64,000 bases of DNA. Origin: Rhynchonema sp. JSB1_4. Taxonomy: Eukaryota; Nematoda; Chromadorea; Monhysterida; Xyalidae. Made by a program: the position numbers and the translations under genes. The DNA lies in NCBI GenBank assembly GCA_030248065.1, contig JASAMV010001158.1, positions 62,001 to 126,000 on the forward strand, given 5' to 3'. A model generated the notes under the pieces. The model searched no databases. It had not been told where the DNA came from and saw only the letters and a list, made by a program, of their open reading frames with translations. Positions 27,601-35,649 of the stretch are shown in pieces; within the stretch, counting starts at the first letter, position 1; every line of letters starts with the position of its first letter.

Positions 27601-30600
27601 TGAACTTTTGTGAAAATTCGGTCTGTGGTCGCGCAACTTTCTGATATTTGGAGATTTACCGATGGCACTAGTCTGACCAGTGTAAACTTTGTTTATTCTT
27701 GTACGCTGGTCGAAATTTGTGGCGCCATTGAACCTAAAACCTGTTGCACTGATGATGACCTGGTGCACATATTCAGTAACAAACAGCTTGAAACGGTCAC
27801 GATTCCCTATCGTTTACAACGAACGATGGCCAAATCCCCTTGATTCAGCTGCCCCGTTCATTGCGCAGTCGTCATTTTCACGGTGCAATCGAAGATGTTT
27901 CACTGAACGGTGACCCGGTCGGGTTGTGGAACTTTGCCAGCGACGGCAGTGTCAATGTGAAGGGCGCACTTGAACGCACTGAACTGGAGGACAGCGATGA
28001 TAACTCGGGTACACGTCGGCGAATTTCTCTTAATTTTTATATTTTTTGATCGTAGCAAAATTAGTGATCGGTCCGGATCGGTTCTGGTTTGGTCATCTGA
28101 TTTTTCTCTCGCAAATATTCGGAAGTTTTGTTGGTCGAAATTTGTGTTAGCGCGAAATCTCAAAATATCCTGAATGCAAGAGCATGTCACGGAGCACTAC
28201 ATCCGCGCCAATTATTTTGCCTTTCTTGTCGTATTTTTATTGCAATTTTTGCGTGCACAGGCGTGACCCTAAACGGCAACGGCTACGTGGTCATGAACCG
28301 TGGCACATGGAACCCGCGCAAAGAGTGCCGCATCGAGCTGATGTTTCGCAGTCACGCACGGGATGGACGCATATTTTATGTGGGAAAAGAGGTTGGTGAT
28401 GGAATTTAGGGTGGAAATTAGATATTGGTACCGTGTGCATGAACCTTTCGCAATGCATTGCTCATCTTTTCGAACACGGCATGGATGTTTTGAGTTTGCT
28501 CAGCTCTGTATTGCCTTGTTGAAACATTCCTCCAGATAGCTGTTATCACGCACACGGATCGGTGAGCAGATGAACGACCATTGTTGACACTCGCACATTC
28601 TGTTAACAAAATTAGGCGATAGTATTCAAACGCGTAGCCTGATCCGTAAAAGTGCAGCCGAGTTGTTGGTCTGTGGCACAATTGTTGTCCGCCTCACGAA
28701 TTCGGCAATCAATTTGAAAACAATTTTCCTAAAAACGTGTTGTTCCAGCAGCATTCCCATCGATTCTAAACCAAAACCCAAAACCCAACCAAACAACTAT
28801 GAATGCTTCAGCGTGACATGTTGACAATCGAACTAGACGGCGGTCACGTGATGGTTCAATTCAACTTCGGTTCGGGTTCGTCGCGCGTCATTTCCAACCA
28901 ACAATACAACGATGGCGAATGGCACAACGTCAGAATGGTCAGGAACGAGAAACAGGTCACGCTCATTGTCGGAATGGATGATGGTTGGCGAATTTTCTCT
29001 TTATATTCATCTTACTCATTGCGAAGAGAAAAATGATATTTCAGAAGCGACCGGTGAAGCGGAGGGTGACATGTTTGAGCTGAACGTTGGCGACACGTAC
29101 ATCATTGGTGGACTGCCCGAATACGTCGCTAGGTGCGGAGGACTTTTTGGTCTTACATTTTCTCTTCCGAAACATTCAGTGTAATGTTTCAGCGCCGTGC
29201 CACCGACCGGTTTCGTCGGCTGCATCGATAAACTGAAACTGGACGGCCAGCTGAAGAATCTCAACTACGAGGCACAAGTCAGGGAGGCGAAGGGTGTCGA
29301 AACAGGTGAAATGCATACATTTTCATATGCTAATCCATAAGTTTGCATAAAGTGTGCTTTGAGTGTTGAAACCCCTTGGTTGAAACACTCATCGTGATAC
29401 ACGCCCTATGTGTCTTTCGTTTTTTGTTGATATGCTGCGATGGTGCCCAGGTCTTCGTCAGTGCAAATGAACTAGATCTTCATTTGAAAACAATAACACC
29501 CGCGTTCTTCTTCAAACACACGTTATTACTGATGCAAATCCACCGACGTTTCGCCCCCGTCTTTGCACATTATACATACATACGTGAAACGCTCGTGCGT
29601 CACACCCATTCCCTTATCCCGCAGGTTGTCCGGACACGTCGGTGCGTGTGGTCTCGTCAGTGACGGACAGTGGTGAGACCCCTGAAGATGCACGGCCGTT
29701 GGTGCAGTTCCGAAACATTACCGTCGAGCCAGAGGTCGAGATATCGCTGCGATTCAAGACAAAGCTGGATGCACCTGCACAATTGGTGCATTTGAGTGAT
29801 GAGAATGGTCAACAGGTGGGGCTACGGTAGGATTACTGTATATCTGAGATAGTTGAGTGCCAAATGTATGTTGCTTTATTCGTGCAGGCCTTCGACCTAT
29901 CCCTCGACAAGGGCATCCTGTACCTGCGAAGCTCAGTCGGTGACTCTGAGACGAGTGTGAAACTTGAACTGAGCGATGCTTCGGACTCAAACTGGCATTT
30001 TGTCACCGTGTCACGCACTGCCGATGCGTTAGTGCATCGTGTTTGATTGATTGCTTCATTTATTGCTTTATCGATTAGATATCGATCAATTGATTTCCAC
30101 TCCCTGTGATGTTTCAGTCTGCGTATCAGTGCCGACGACCTGTACAAGAATGAGGTCAGCTACAGTGACACGTTCACGAGTGTTGCCGGCAGCAGTCTGT
30201 CGTTTATGGCAAATCCGAATGATGAAACGAGGGGACATTTGATTGGTTGTTTGGCTGATGCAACACTGAATGGCCAATTGCTGGACTTTGCACAATCTGA
30301 CGAACTCAACAAACATGTGTCGATGGTGTGATTGATTTTCTCCTCTTCTTCATTTTTTCCTTTTCACATTTTGAATTAAATAAAACAGAATACTTCAAAA
30401 ATTTTCAGGTTGGTTGTCCGATCGAAGACCCATCTACCGTAACGCCATCGTCGACTGCAACGACATCGGATGGCAAACAACGAAGCATACCGCCTGGTGC
30501 TGTCACTCCGATACCACGTACGAATGGACATTGATTGATTAGAAATCGATAAATCAATGAACAATACCACATCGATTAATTTATTTACAGCCCGGCGTCC

Positions 30601-33197
30601 CGACTACGACCCGAATCGTTGTGGCCTGGGACCGAATCCGATCGGACCGAGGGAGGACGCCGATGGATGGAGATTTGGACTCGAGTCGAACACTTTGTGG
30701 GAATTCCAGTCGTTGCCACACCCGTTCGATGCCGGGTTAGTGGAATAGATTGTTGGGGCCTGAGCTTGGCTTGACTTGACACCTTTTTGCCGAGGTCTAA
30801 TCCTGAAACCAAACCACGAACCCCCAACGCAGTCCCCACCTCATTATCCTAGCGACTTGTTGAGACCGCCCCTCACCGTTTGCAGAGGCACGTTTGGCAT
30901 CGAATTCCGAGCGACGGCAGCGAATGGCGTGATGTTCTGGGCGACCAATCGTGAGCACACTGATCATCTGGCACTGTACCTGTCGGATGGACATCTAGTG
31001 CTCAGCTACAACTCGGGATCCGGCACCGCGACCATTAGGACACCACGACGATATGTGGACGGAGAATGGCATACGGTAGGGTGGGGCTACGGTAGTTGAT
31101 TGGGTTACTGTAGAATGAGGTTTGGGCCTTTCGAGATTGTAGGAAATATGGCGAGGCTTACGTTTTGTTGCGGTTGTATTTGTGTTATCGTCCTATCGGT
31201 GATGTTTACGCAGCCAACTGATCCGATTGACTTCTGGAGCCAGACTGAAACCAAACCGTGTTCGTTACAAGTTTTGAACGAACGGTGCACCAGGTCATCG
31301 TCAGCGCGAATACACCAATCATCCTGATGACGCCGAAAACAAAACACTAACGGCAAAACTATCAGAATATGGTTCCCAAATACCAGGTGCTGGCGCGTCG
31401 CCAAGGTCGTAAGGGTTCAATCACGGTCGATGGAGTCCAGGTGGCCGAGGGTGAATCACCGGGCGAAACCAACGCAGTCGACACAAACCCGCCCTTCTAT
31501 GTCGGGGGCGTGCCTGAGCACATGCGACATGTGCAAAACAGAATGGTGCCGGTGAGTGAGATGACGTCTGGCTGATGTTTCATTGAGTGACACTACTAGC
31601 CATGGATTGTGCACTGGTCTGTTTGAGTAGTACAGGTCCATGCGGTTGGATGTCTTTTAATTTTGGTTTGAGCTTGGGCTCGAAGGGGGCGCAACCCAGC
31701 TAGGCAAGTCATGGTCTGGTGTCGGTTCCGACTCCTGCTGCAAGATTGCTGACGGTATGTAAAGCTTTTCAGGAACCACTCGTGAAAGTTCCCAGACGAT
31801 GCTCTGATACACCAACAAATATCAGCGCAAATATCACAGTTCCGGTTCTGAATCATCGGTTCGGTGCCTTTTTTGCACAAGTTGCCGGCGCTGGTGATAA
31901 TTTCTCACATGCACAGTTCCGTCCATCGTGGCACTGACAATGCCCTGGTGCACCAAACACTCTCCACTCAAACAATCAACCCCCGAACCCAACATTAAAC
32001 TTGCAGGACATGTACCCGGTGTTCAGTGGCTGTATCCGCAATCTGCATCTGAATAGTCAGTCCTTCCACCCCGAGCCCGATCAAACCCTGGTCAATGGTG
32101 TCAAGCCATGCAGCGTGTACACAGAGTCAGGCACGTACTTCCGTGCACAGGGTGGCTATGTTGTGCTCGATCAACACATCAATGTGAGTCGCTTATAGTT
32201 ATATTTATAACACACCATGTATCACGAAACATCATCTGTTGCGGTCGTGAACCACAGTCATCACGAAGAAAAACAGACTGATAGACCCGCTGATGTTTCG
32301 CCCATCATTTATGTGCCATCATAATTGCAGATCGGTATCCAATTCAACCTCGAGTTCGAACTGAAACCGCGTGTGTCGACGGCGGTGCTTTTGTCCGTGG
32401 TGGGTGGTCAAAGTGGCGACTACCTGACACTGCAGTTGAGTGATGGAATGATGATATTCACGGTTGACAATGGCGCTGGACCCGAGCAGATGACCTATGT
32501 GCCCGACAAGGAACGCGCCATGTGTGACGGACATTGGCATCGTGTGAAGGTGGGTTACGATAGCGCTGGGTTACGATATCTTGTTTCTTATTGCGATATT
32601 GGGTGGCTGGCGTCCACCATCTAACATCCATCAATGGGCATGACAACAAGGATGTCGCAAAGATTCGCACCAACTCGTTCTAGCTCTAAACTATTTTTCC
32701 TGCAAATGTAAACAAAGTGAATTGTGCAGCAAAGTGTTCGTAGTTGCCCGTTTCGACCGAGACGGCTGGCGCATCAGGTCATCGTCAATGCGAGTTAACC
32801 AAATGTCCCCAACAACCCCATCCCTAATATCCACTCACATATTTGGTTATTCCCTCAGATCTACAAGGCGTCGAATCTGATGACGTTCAGCGTGGACGGT
32901 CAATCGATGCGACCGCATTTGCTGACCAATCGACAGTCGACCGAGACAAACACCAACGACCCGCTGTATCTGGGTGGCGTGCCACCAGGATACGAGAACA
33001 AGGGATTGAAAACAAAAGGTGCACTCGGTTCCAGACCAGGACTTGGAGTATACTAATTAAATTTTTATTTGGCAGAGCCATTCGTCGGCTGCGTGCGCAA
33101 TCTGAAAATCGGCGGCAAAGTGCAACGTCGCAAGAGTGTCGACATTTTGAGCAAGGAGAAACACGGAGATGTCGGCAAACACTGTCCCATCAATTGA
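738..33197 (+). CDS. laminin subunit alpha (LanA/EPI-1 type), complete, 74 exons
   Basis: This gene encodes the alpha chain of the heterotrimeric basement-membrane laminin. The chain pairs with beta and gamma chains through its coiled coil, polymerises through its LN domain and binds cell-surface receptors through five C-terminal LG domains. I assembled 74 exons, and every junction but none of the phases needed special pleading: all introns read GT...AG and the frame is continuous, giving 11,088 nt or 3695 residues, close to Drosophila LanA. Order: signal peptide (1-23), LN (about 30-305), eleven LE modules (308-868), globular IVb-like region (870-1415), LE (1416-1625), L4/IVa (1626-1795), LE (1796-2138), coiled coil (2139-2706), LG1-3 (2707-3275), Pro/Thr-rich linker, LG4-5 (3350-3695). 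The final residues HCPIN resemble the LanA terminus. The start ATG at 738 lies in a good context (AAAATGG) and opens a clear signal peptide. The only very long intron is 21452-27351. Orthology to EPI-1 rather than the other nematode alpha chain (LAM-3) is likely but would need a tree. Confidence 0.96.
2899..3308. mobile_element. 410-bp G/C-run-rich element with 15-bp inverted ends (MITE-like)
   Basis: This element in laminin intron 6 starts with GTAAAAACCTAAATA and ends with its inverse complement TATTTAGGTTTTTAC. The interior carries repeated blocks built on AATAGAGCCCCCCGGAATA with runs of up to 15 C. There is no coding capacity and I could not define a clear target duplication. The inverted ends and internal duplication suggest a non-autonomous DNA transposon remnant. 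Confidence 0.55.
3502..7431 (+). other. laminin alpha: first LE (EGF-like) rod, about 11 modules, exons 7-19
   Basis: Exons after 7: 3896-3980, 4088-4206, 4280-4370, 4513-4691, 4963-5059, 5132-5269, 5413-5550, 5784-5921, 6324-6458, 6585-6749, 7055-7213, 7289-7431. Each module has the eight-cysteine LE pattern (CxCxxxG...C..GQC.C...G..CD.C..GYY). From exon 13 to exon 18 every exon encodes one whole module and both boundaries are phase 1, so each is a symmetric, duplicable unit. The last module is incomplete and runs into the globular region through the sequence [16 protein letters not shown], as in Drosophila LanA. Confidence 0.93.
7485..12302 (+). other. laminin alpha: IVb-like globular region, exons 20-30
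   Basis: Exons: 7485-7598, 7657-7786, 8076-8233, 8674-8836, 9093-9351, 9666-9869, 10286-10430, 10821-10947, 11223-11371, 11999-12114, 12208-12302. This stretch of about 550 residues lies between the first and second LE rods, as in the long arthropod and alpha-5-type chains. Recognisable landmarks are [16 protein letters not shown], the Cys pair around [14 protein letters not shown], and [25 protein letters not shown], which restarts the LE pattern. It is less conserved than the LE and LG parts, so exon edges here rest mainly on phase and splice consensus. Confidence 0.87.
10571..10732. repeat. inverted repeat (foldback) in laminin intron 26
   Basis: The left arm (10571-10625) and right arm (10678-10732) are imperfect inverse complements. 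Both contain GGCTGTTTCAGGCCTGCG or its complement, plus a nested GC-rich pair (GCCTGCGCAGGCTC). The arms each include CTGTTTCA, the exact C. elegans piRNA motif, though here it is explained by the repeat. No coding content. Confidence 0.6.
12208..13743 (+). other. laminin alpha: second LE block, exons 30-34
   Basis: Exons: 12208-12302, 12421-12537, 12597-12795, 13124-13268, 13603-13743. These encode about four and a half LE modules ([48 protein letters not shown], and the first half of [10 protein letters not shown]). The last module is interrupted by the L4 domain, which is the usual laminin arrangement. Confidence 0.92.
13820..14625 (+). other. laminin alpha: L4 (domain IVa), exons 35-37
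   Basis: Exons: 13820-13985, 14048-14214, 14392-14625. The hallmarks are [49 protein letters not shown] and LDNVRLDSA, followed by a half LE module ([13 protein letters not shown]) that completes the one split upstream. The acceptor at 13819 sits inside a copy of TGATGTTTCAG. An alternative acceptor at 13792 would put a stop in frame, so 13820 was chosen. Confidence 0.9.
14964..16427 (+). other. laminin alpha: third LE block, exons 38-44
   Basis: Exons: 14964-15105, 15176-15281, 15382-15468, 15548-15759, 15842-15942, 16031-16211, 16284-16427. About six LE modules with full cysteine sets are present ([63 protein letters not shown]). The block leads into [12 protein letters not shown], the cysteine knot that precedes the coiled coil in all laminin chains. 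Confidence 0.92.
16699..20796 (+). other. laminin alpha: domain I/II coiled coil, exons 45-55
   Basis: Exons: 16699-16850, 17145-17344, 17670-17857, 18021-18175, 18235-18375, 18464-18609, 19049-19176, 19236-19303, 19535-19718, 20173-20366, 20650-20796. The product (residues about 2139-2706) is rich in Ala, Glu, Lys, Asp and Leu with heptad-like spacing and no internal cysteines after the CDEC knot, as required for trimer assembly with beta and gamma chains. At exon 47 the donor was set at GTACGT (17858), because the GTGTAC two bases earlier would put a stop at the next junction. Confidence 0.9.
21700..22188. mobile_element. hAT-like non-autonomous element nested in the foldback element
   Basis: A 473-bp segment (21708-22180) begins CAGGGTTGGGCAAA and ends with a near inverse of it (TTTGCCCAACCCTG, one extra T). 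It is flanked by the 8-bp direct repeat ATTACAAT (21700-21707 and 22181-22188). An 8-bp duplication and CAGGG termini are characteristic of hAT-superfamily elements. The inner ends contain runs of T/A with ACGTTTT palindromes. It has no open frame for a transposase. Its position inside the left half of the foldback element shows that it inserted later. Confidence 0.75.
22262..22402. repeat. copy 1 of a palindromic CCGGAAA-rich repeat
   Basis: The stretch contains GCATTATTTTTGCATGTAAA and TTTTGTATTTTTGTATGCAA, flanked by CCGGAAA/TTTCCGG motifs. It matches 24192-24335 along its length in the same orientation. It looks like a short foldback element with diverged ends. Confidence 0.55.
24192..24335. 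repeat. copy 2 of a palindromic CCGGAAA-rich repeat
   Basis: This copy has clear inverted ends, GGTTAAATCCGGA on the left and TCCGGATTTAACC on the right, consistent with a MITE of about 144 bp. The interior is shared with the copy at 22262-22402. No coding content. Confidence 0.6.
24508..24568. repeat. ACTAATTA-type simple repeat
   Basis: The tract consists of degenerate 4- and 8-bp units (AACTAATTAACTAACT). It lies in laminin intron 57. Confidence 0.8.
25268..25566. repeat. tandem duplication, unit about 165 bp
   Basis: Unit 1 starts at 25268 and unit 2 at 25433. Both contain GGTTTTCGCAC, CGAGAAACACG, GGTGCTATCGC and GGTTCCAGACCATGAC in the same order. The second unit is shortened internally. 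No reading frame is shared convincingly, so this looks like non-coding duplication. Confidence 0.65.
25737..25826. repeat. CA/GCCAG microsatellite-like tract
   Basis: Alternating (CA)n, GCCAGCCAG and GGCAGGCAG units occur in laminin intron 57. It is simple-sequence DNA with no other feature seen. Confidence 0.85.
25877..25945 (+). other. tRNA-like sequence (possible SINE head or tRNA pseudogene)
   Basis: The stretch has an A-box-like TGTCCGAGCGG and, 44 nt further on, a B-box-like GGGTTCAAAC. That matches the internal promoter spacing of tRNA-Ser/Leu genes and tRNA-derived SINEs. I cannot pair an acceptor stem or a proper anticodon arm, so it is not an intact tRNA. Confidence 0.35.
27055..27181. 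repeat. minisatellite, unit about 15 bp (AGAAATATACATGCA)
   Basis: Eight or nine degenerate units of the form AGAAATRTRCATGYA run from 27055 to 27181, near the 3' end of laminin intron 57. They are followed by a copy of TGATGTTTCA at 27224. Confidence 0.8.
30409..33197 (+). other. laminin alpha: linker and LG4-LG5, exons 67-74, stop codon
   Basis: Exons: 30409-30517, 30591-30735, 30886-31075, 31387-31551, 32007-32183, 32331-32549, 32859-33018, 33076-33197. Exon 67 encodes a short Thr/Ser/Pro-rich linker, far shorter than the threonine tract of Drosophila LanA. LG4 ([42 protein letters not shown]) and LG5 ([41 protein letters not shown]) follow. Translation stops at 33195-33197. Confidence 0.92.
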
Positions 33198-33409
33198 AGC
33201 ATTCGGATGAATATTTTTTAACTTTAGCTGATTATATGATTTTTCTTGATTATTTTTAATGATTCGTTGTTATCCATCCTGACCCTGATCGTTTTCATGT
33301 TCAAAACTTTGTAGGAGCTTTGGTTATGTCGGAAAACCAAAGTGCCTTTGGTCCACCCTTCTTCACAGGCACATGTTAGCCGTAAGTAAGCAGATACGGC
33401 ACTTATGAC

Positions 33410-33415
33410 AATAAA
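33410..33415 (+). terminator. candidate polyadenylation signal for laminin
   Basis: An AATAAA hexamer lies 213 nt after the laminin stop codon, and another lies near 33497. Either could serve. The convergent lectin gene ends at 33634, so the two 3' UTRs are close or overlapping. Confidence 0.45.
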
Positions 33416-33633
33416 TTCATTGGGAAAACCGGACGTAGGTATGTCACATTATGCAAACCAGTCATTTCGTTTCGGTTATCTCGTCACAACACTGCATGAA
33501 TAAAAAATACTATGTATAATACCTATAATAAGGTGCTTATGCATGTTGCTAATCGAAAAGTGAAGTGGAGAAATAAGAAAAGCAAAACAAAGATGTGCCA
33601 AATAAAGTATTTTCTCATCAGGTTTCCAGTGTT

Positions 33634-35649
33634 TCAAAACACCATTTCATGCCAGTCCCAGCCGGGTGCGACGCGCAAGTCTCCATGTCCCTGCAGTTGT
33701 GCGTAGTGCAGTTCGCATGTCTGGTTGCCGTATGAGAAGCTCGTGCATACTTTGGCCTAAAAGTTGTTAGAGTCTTTATTATTCATTTAATTTGAGAGAA
33801 AGGCATTCAGAAAACGTACATTCAAGCACTCCTTGATGCATCGTACGTGATTTTGGGCCGGATAGATTTCATTCAGGATCAGGCTGCTGCCGTTCATCAT
33901 ACGTCGGTTACGGTATTCTACTTTTTTCTGGAAGAAATTGCGATACTAACGACGCAAGTAAAAAAAACTATCGAAGCTATAATTGAAAATCGGCCCGAAA
34001 TGTGGTGGCGAGACTGCATCAATCAGGTAATCCATTCAAAGCATAAAACTGGCAGATGTAAACAGAATAATATAGTACGAGTAAGAATCCTCGCCCACAA
34101 AACAGAGATCCTACACCGTAGCGCACAGTATCCTAACCCAGTCATCTTACCATGAATGTCTTCATGTAGTTCCTGTCCTTGTACTGACAAATCATGTCCG
34201 CAGCGGTCGCAGGTGTGATGTCACTCAGATCCGTGTTGGTTGTCGCGTACGCGGCGTAGGCGGTCGCTCCCGCATCATTCGGCTCGGTTGCCACCCAGTC
34301 GGGCAGCGACTCAATCGGCGCAGCCGTACACACGGTTGGGGGCACGGCGTCAAATTCTACAAAATCGAACGAACCAATCAACTGACATATTATGCAATGC
34401 TAATACTGCTGCCAGCGGTATTCAACTTATGGTCATCTGGCTTGGTCCGGCCAGGTATTGGTTACGCTGCACGAACAGCCAATCAACAATGTCGAGATTT
34501 AGTCATGTCATCAATTTAGCGTATAGGCGTTCGCAGACAATAATACAAACCAGCTTTAACACGGTATAGAACTAGTTATTGACATAGGAAAATCTCTTGC
34601 AACAAAAAATACCCATGCGACCAACACAGAACCTATCCAATCACTAATTTTGATGCCGGACGAAAATTTCCAAATTACCCCCCCCCCCCGATTTCTGCCA
34701 ACCTTTCCAACACCAATTATCCGTGTAGGGCGGTCCTGCACCCAGAGCCGAGCGATACAAGCCAATCAAGTTGTTGTCACTGAAAGGACAGAACACAGAC
34801 AAGATAAGAGATTTGAGACAATTGAAACATCTGCCAGCCAACTAACGCAGTGTCTTTCAGTCCCAACACAGTTGTCTCCACATCCGCATGCAACACATGT
34901 GCAGCTTGACCGATCAGATTGGTGCCCATGTCAGCGCAATGTTTGGTCACGTCAGCGTCCACCTGGAGATCACGTCGTTTCAGGGGTCTGGCGGTTTAGG
35001 CCTATTCCACGACTTTTCAGGCCCGGAAGTTCAGGCCCAACCTTTCCAGGCCCAGTTTTTCAGGCCTGGCCGATTCAGGCCTAGTATATTTGACCTATTT
35101 ATAGGCTTTGGCCTAGGCTCCAGCCGGGCCTGAACCTGTGCCCCGGGACTGAACCGTTGCACAATAGTTTAGGCCGAGCCTCAGTTCAGCTACGTATAGT
35201 TGAGGCTTAGACTTCAATTTATCAAGCAGGTTTTTGGCCGTTTTCAATTCGGCATAAAATACTGGCTAAAAGGGATAGACACATCACGAGCCCATGTACC
35301 GTAACCGACCGTAGTCCACGAGGCCTGTCCGTCCTGCCTCTGCCACCAACATGACCCATGGGCATATGCACTGGTGGTCAAAGTGGCACATTTGGTCTCG
35401 ACCGGGGTTGGGTTACTGAGCGCACTGTTGACGGCTGCAGATAGTCATGAGATCAGAGCTGGTGGTGAAATTTGCGAAAAAACTGTGAGTGTGTCCGCCC
35501 TCTTTCTGTCGGCCGACCAAATGACATACAGTAGCTATATGACTATCGCCTATTATAGTGCATATTACAAAGGATGTGGTACCCTGAAATCGAAAGGAAT
35601 CTCGATTACCCGCAAGAATCGGCAGAGATACAGCGAACAGTTTGATCAT
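33634..35649 (-). CDS. secreted C-type lectin with cysteine-rich C-terminal tail, 7 exons
   Basis: Exons in transcript order: 35649-35610, 35434-35310, 34962-34847, 34779-34703, 34356-34151, 33927-33820, 33756-33634 (stop). The frame is continuous and gives 264 residues. Residues 1-13 (MIKLFAVSLPILA) are a signal peptide. A C-type lectin fold follows: GSCWWQ, HCADMGTNLIG, NNLIGLYRSA, DNWCWK, PDWVATEPNDAG and DMICQYKD. EPN is the mannose-type calcium-site triplet, but the usual WND before the last cysteines reads LSD, so calcium binding is uncertain. The C-terminal part (CIKECL...CTSFSYGNQTC) resembles the cysteine pattern of PAN/apple modules, a pairing seen in some nematode lectins. The donor of exon 3 was set at GTTAGT because the alternative leads to a stop. 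The gene is convergent with laminin, 436 bp apart. Confidence 0.82.
34978..35130. repeat. TTCAGGCCC minisatellite-like tract inside lectin intron 2
   Basis: Units of about 13-15 bp containing TTCAGGCC recur at roughly 34979, 35017, 35030, 35044, 35057 and 35073, then decay. The tract lies between lectin exons 2 and 3. Its function is unknown. Confidence 0.6.

Larger units (their letters stand above)
20864..30325 (+). other. laminin alpha: LG1-LG3 domains, exons 56-66
   Basis: Exons: 20864-21014, 21325-21451, 27352-27553, 27849-28008, 28261-28391, 28812-28983, 29045-29132, 29193-29305, 29625-29815, 29888-30027, 30118-30325. LG hallmarks recur: [63 protein letters not shown] and [13 protein letters not shown]. 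The 5.9 kb intron splits LG1 between exons 57 and 58 with phase 2 on both sides, so the domain reads through cleanly despite the transposons in the gap. Confidence 0.92.
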
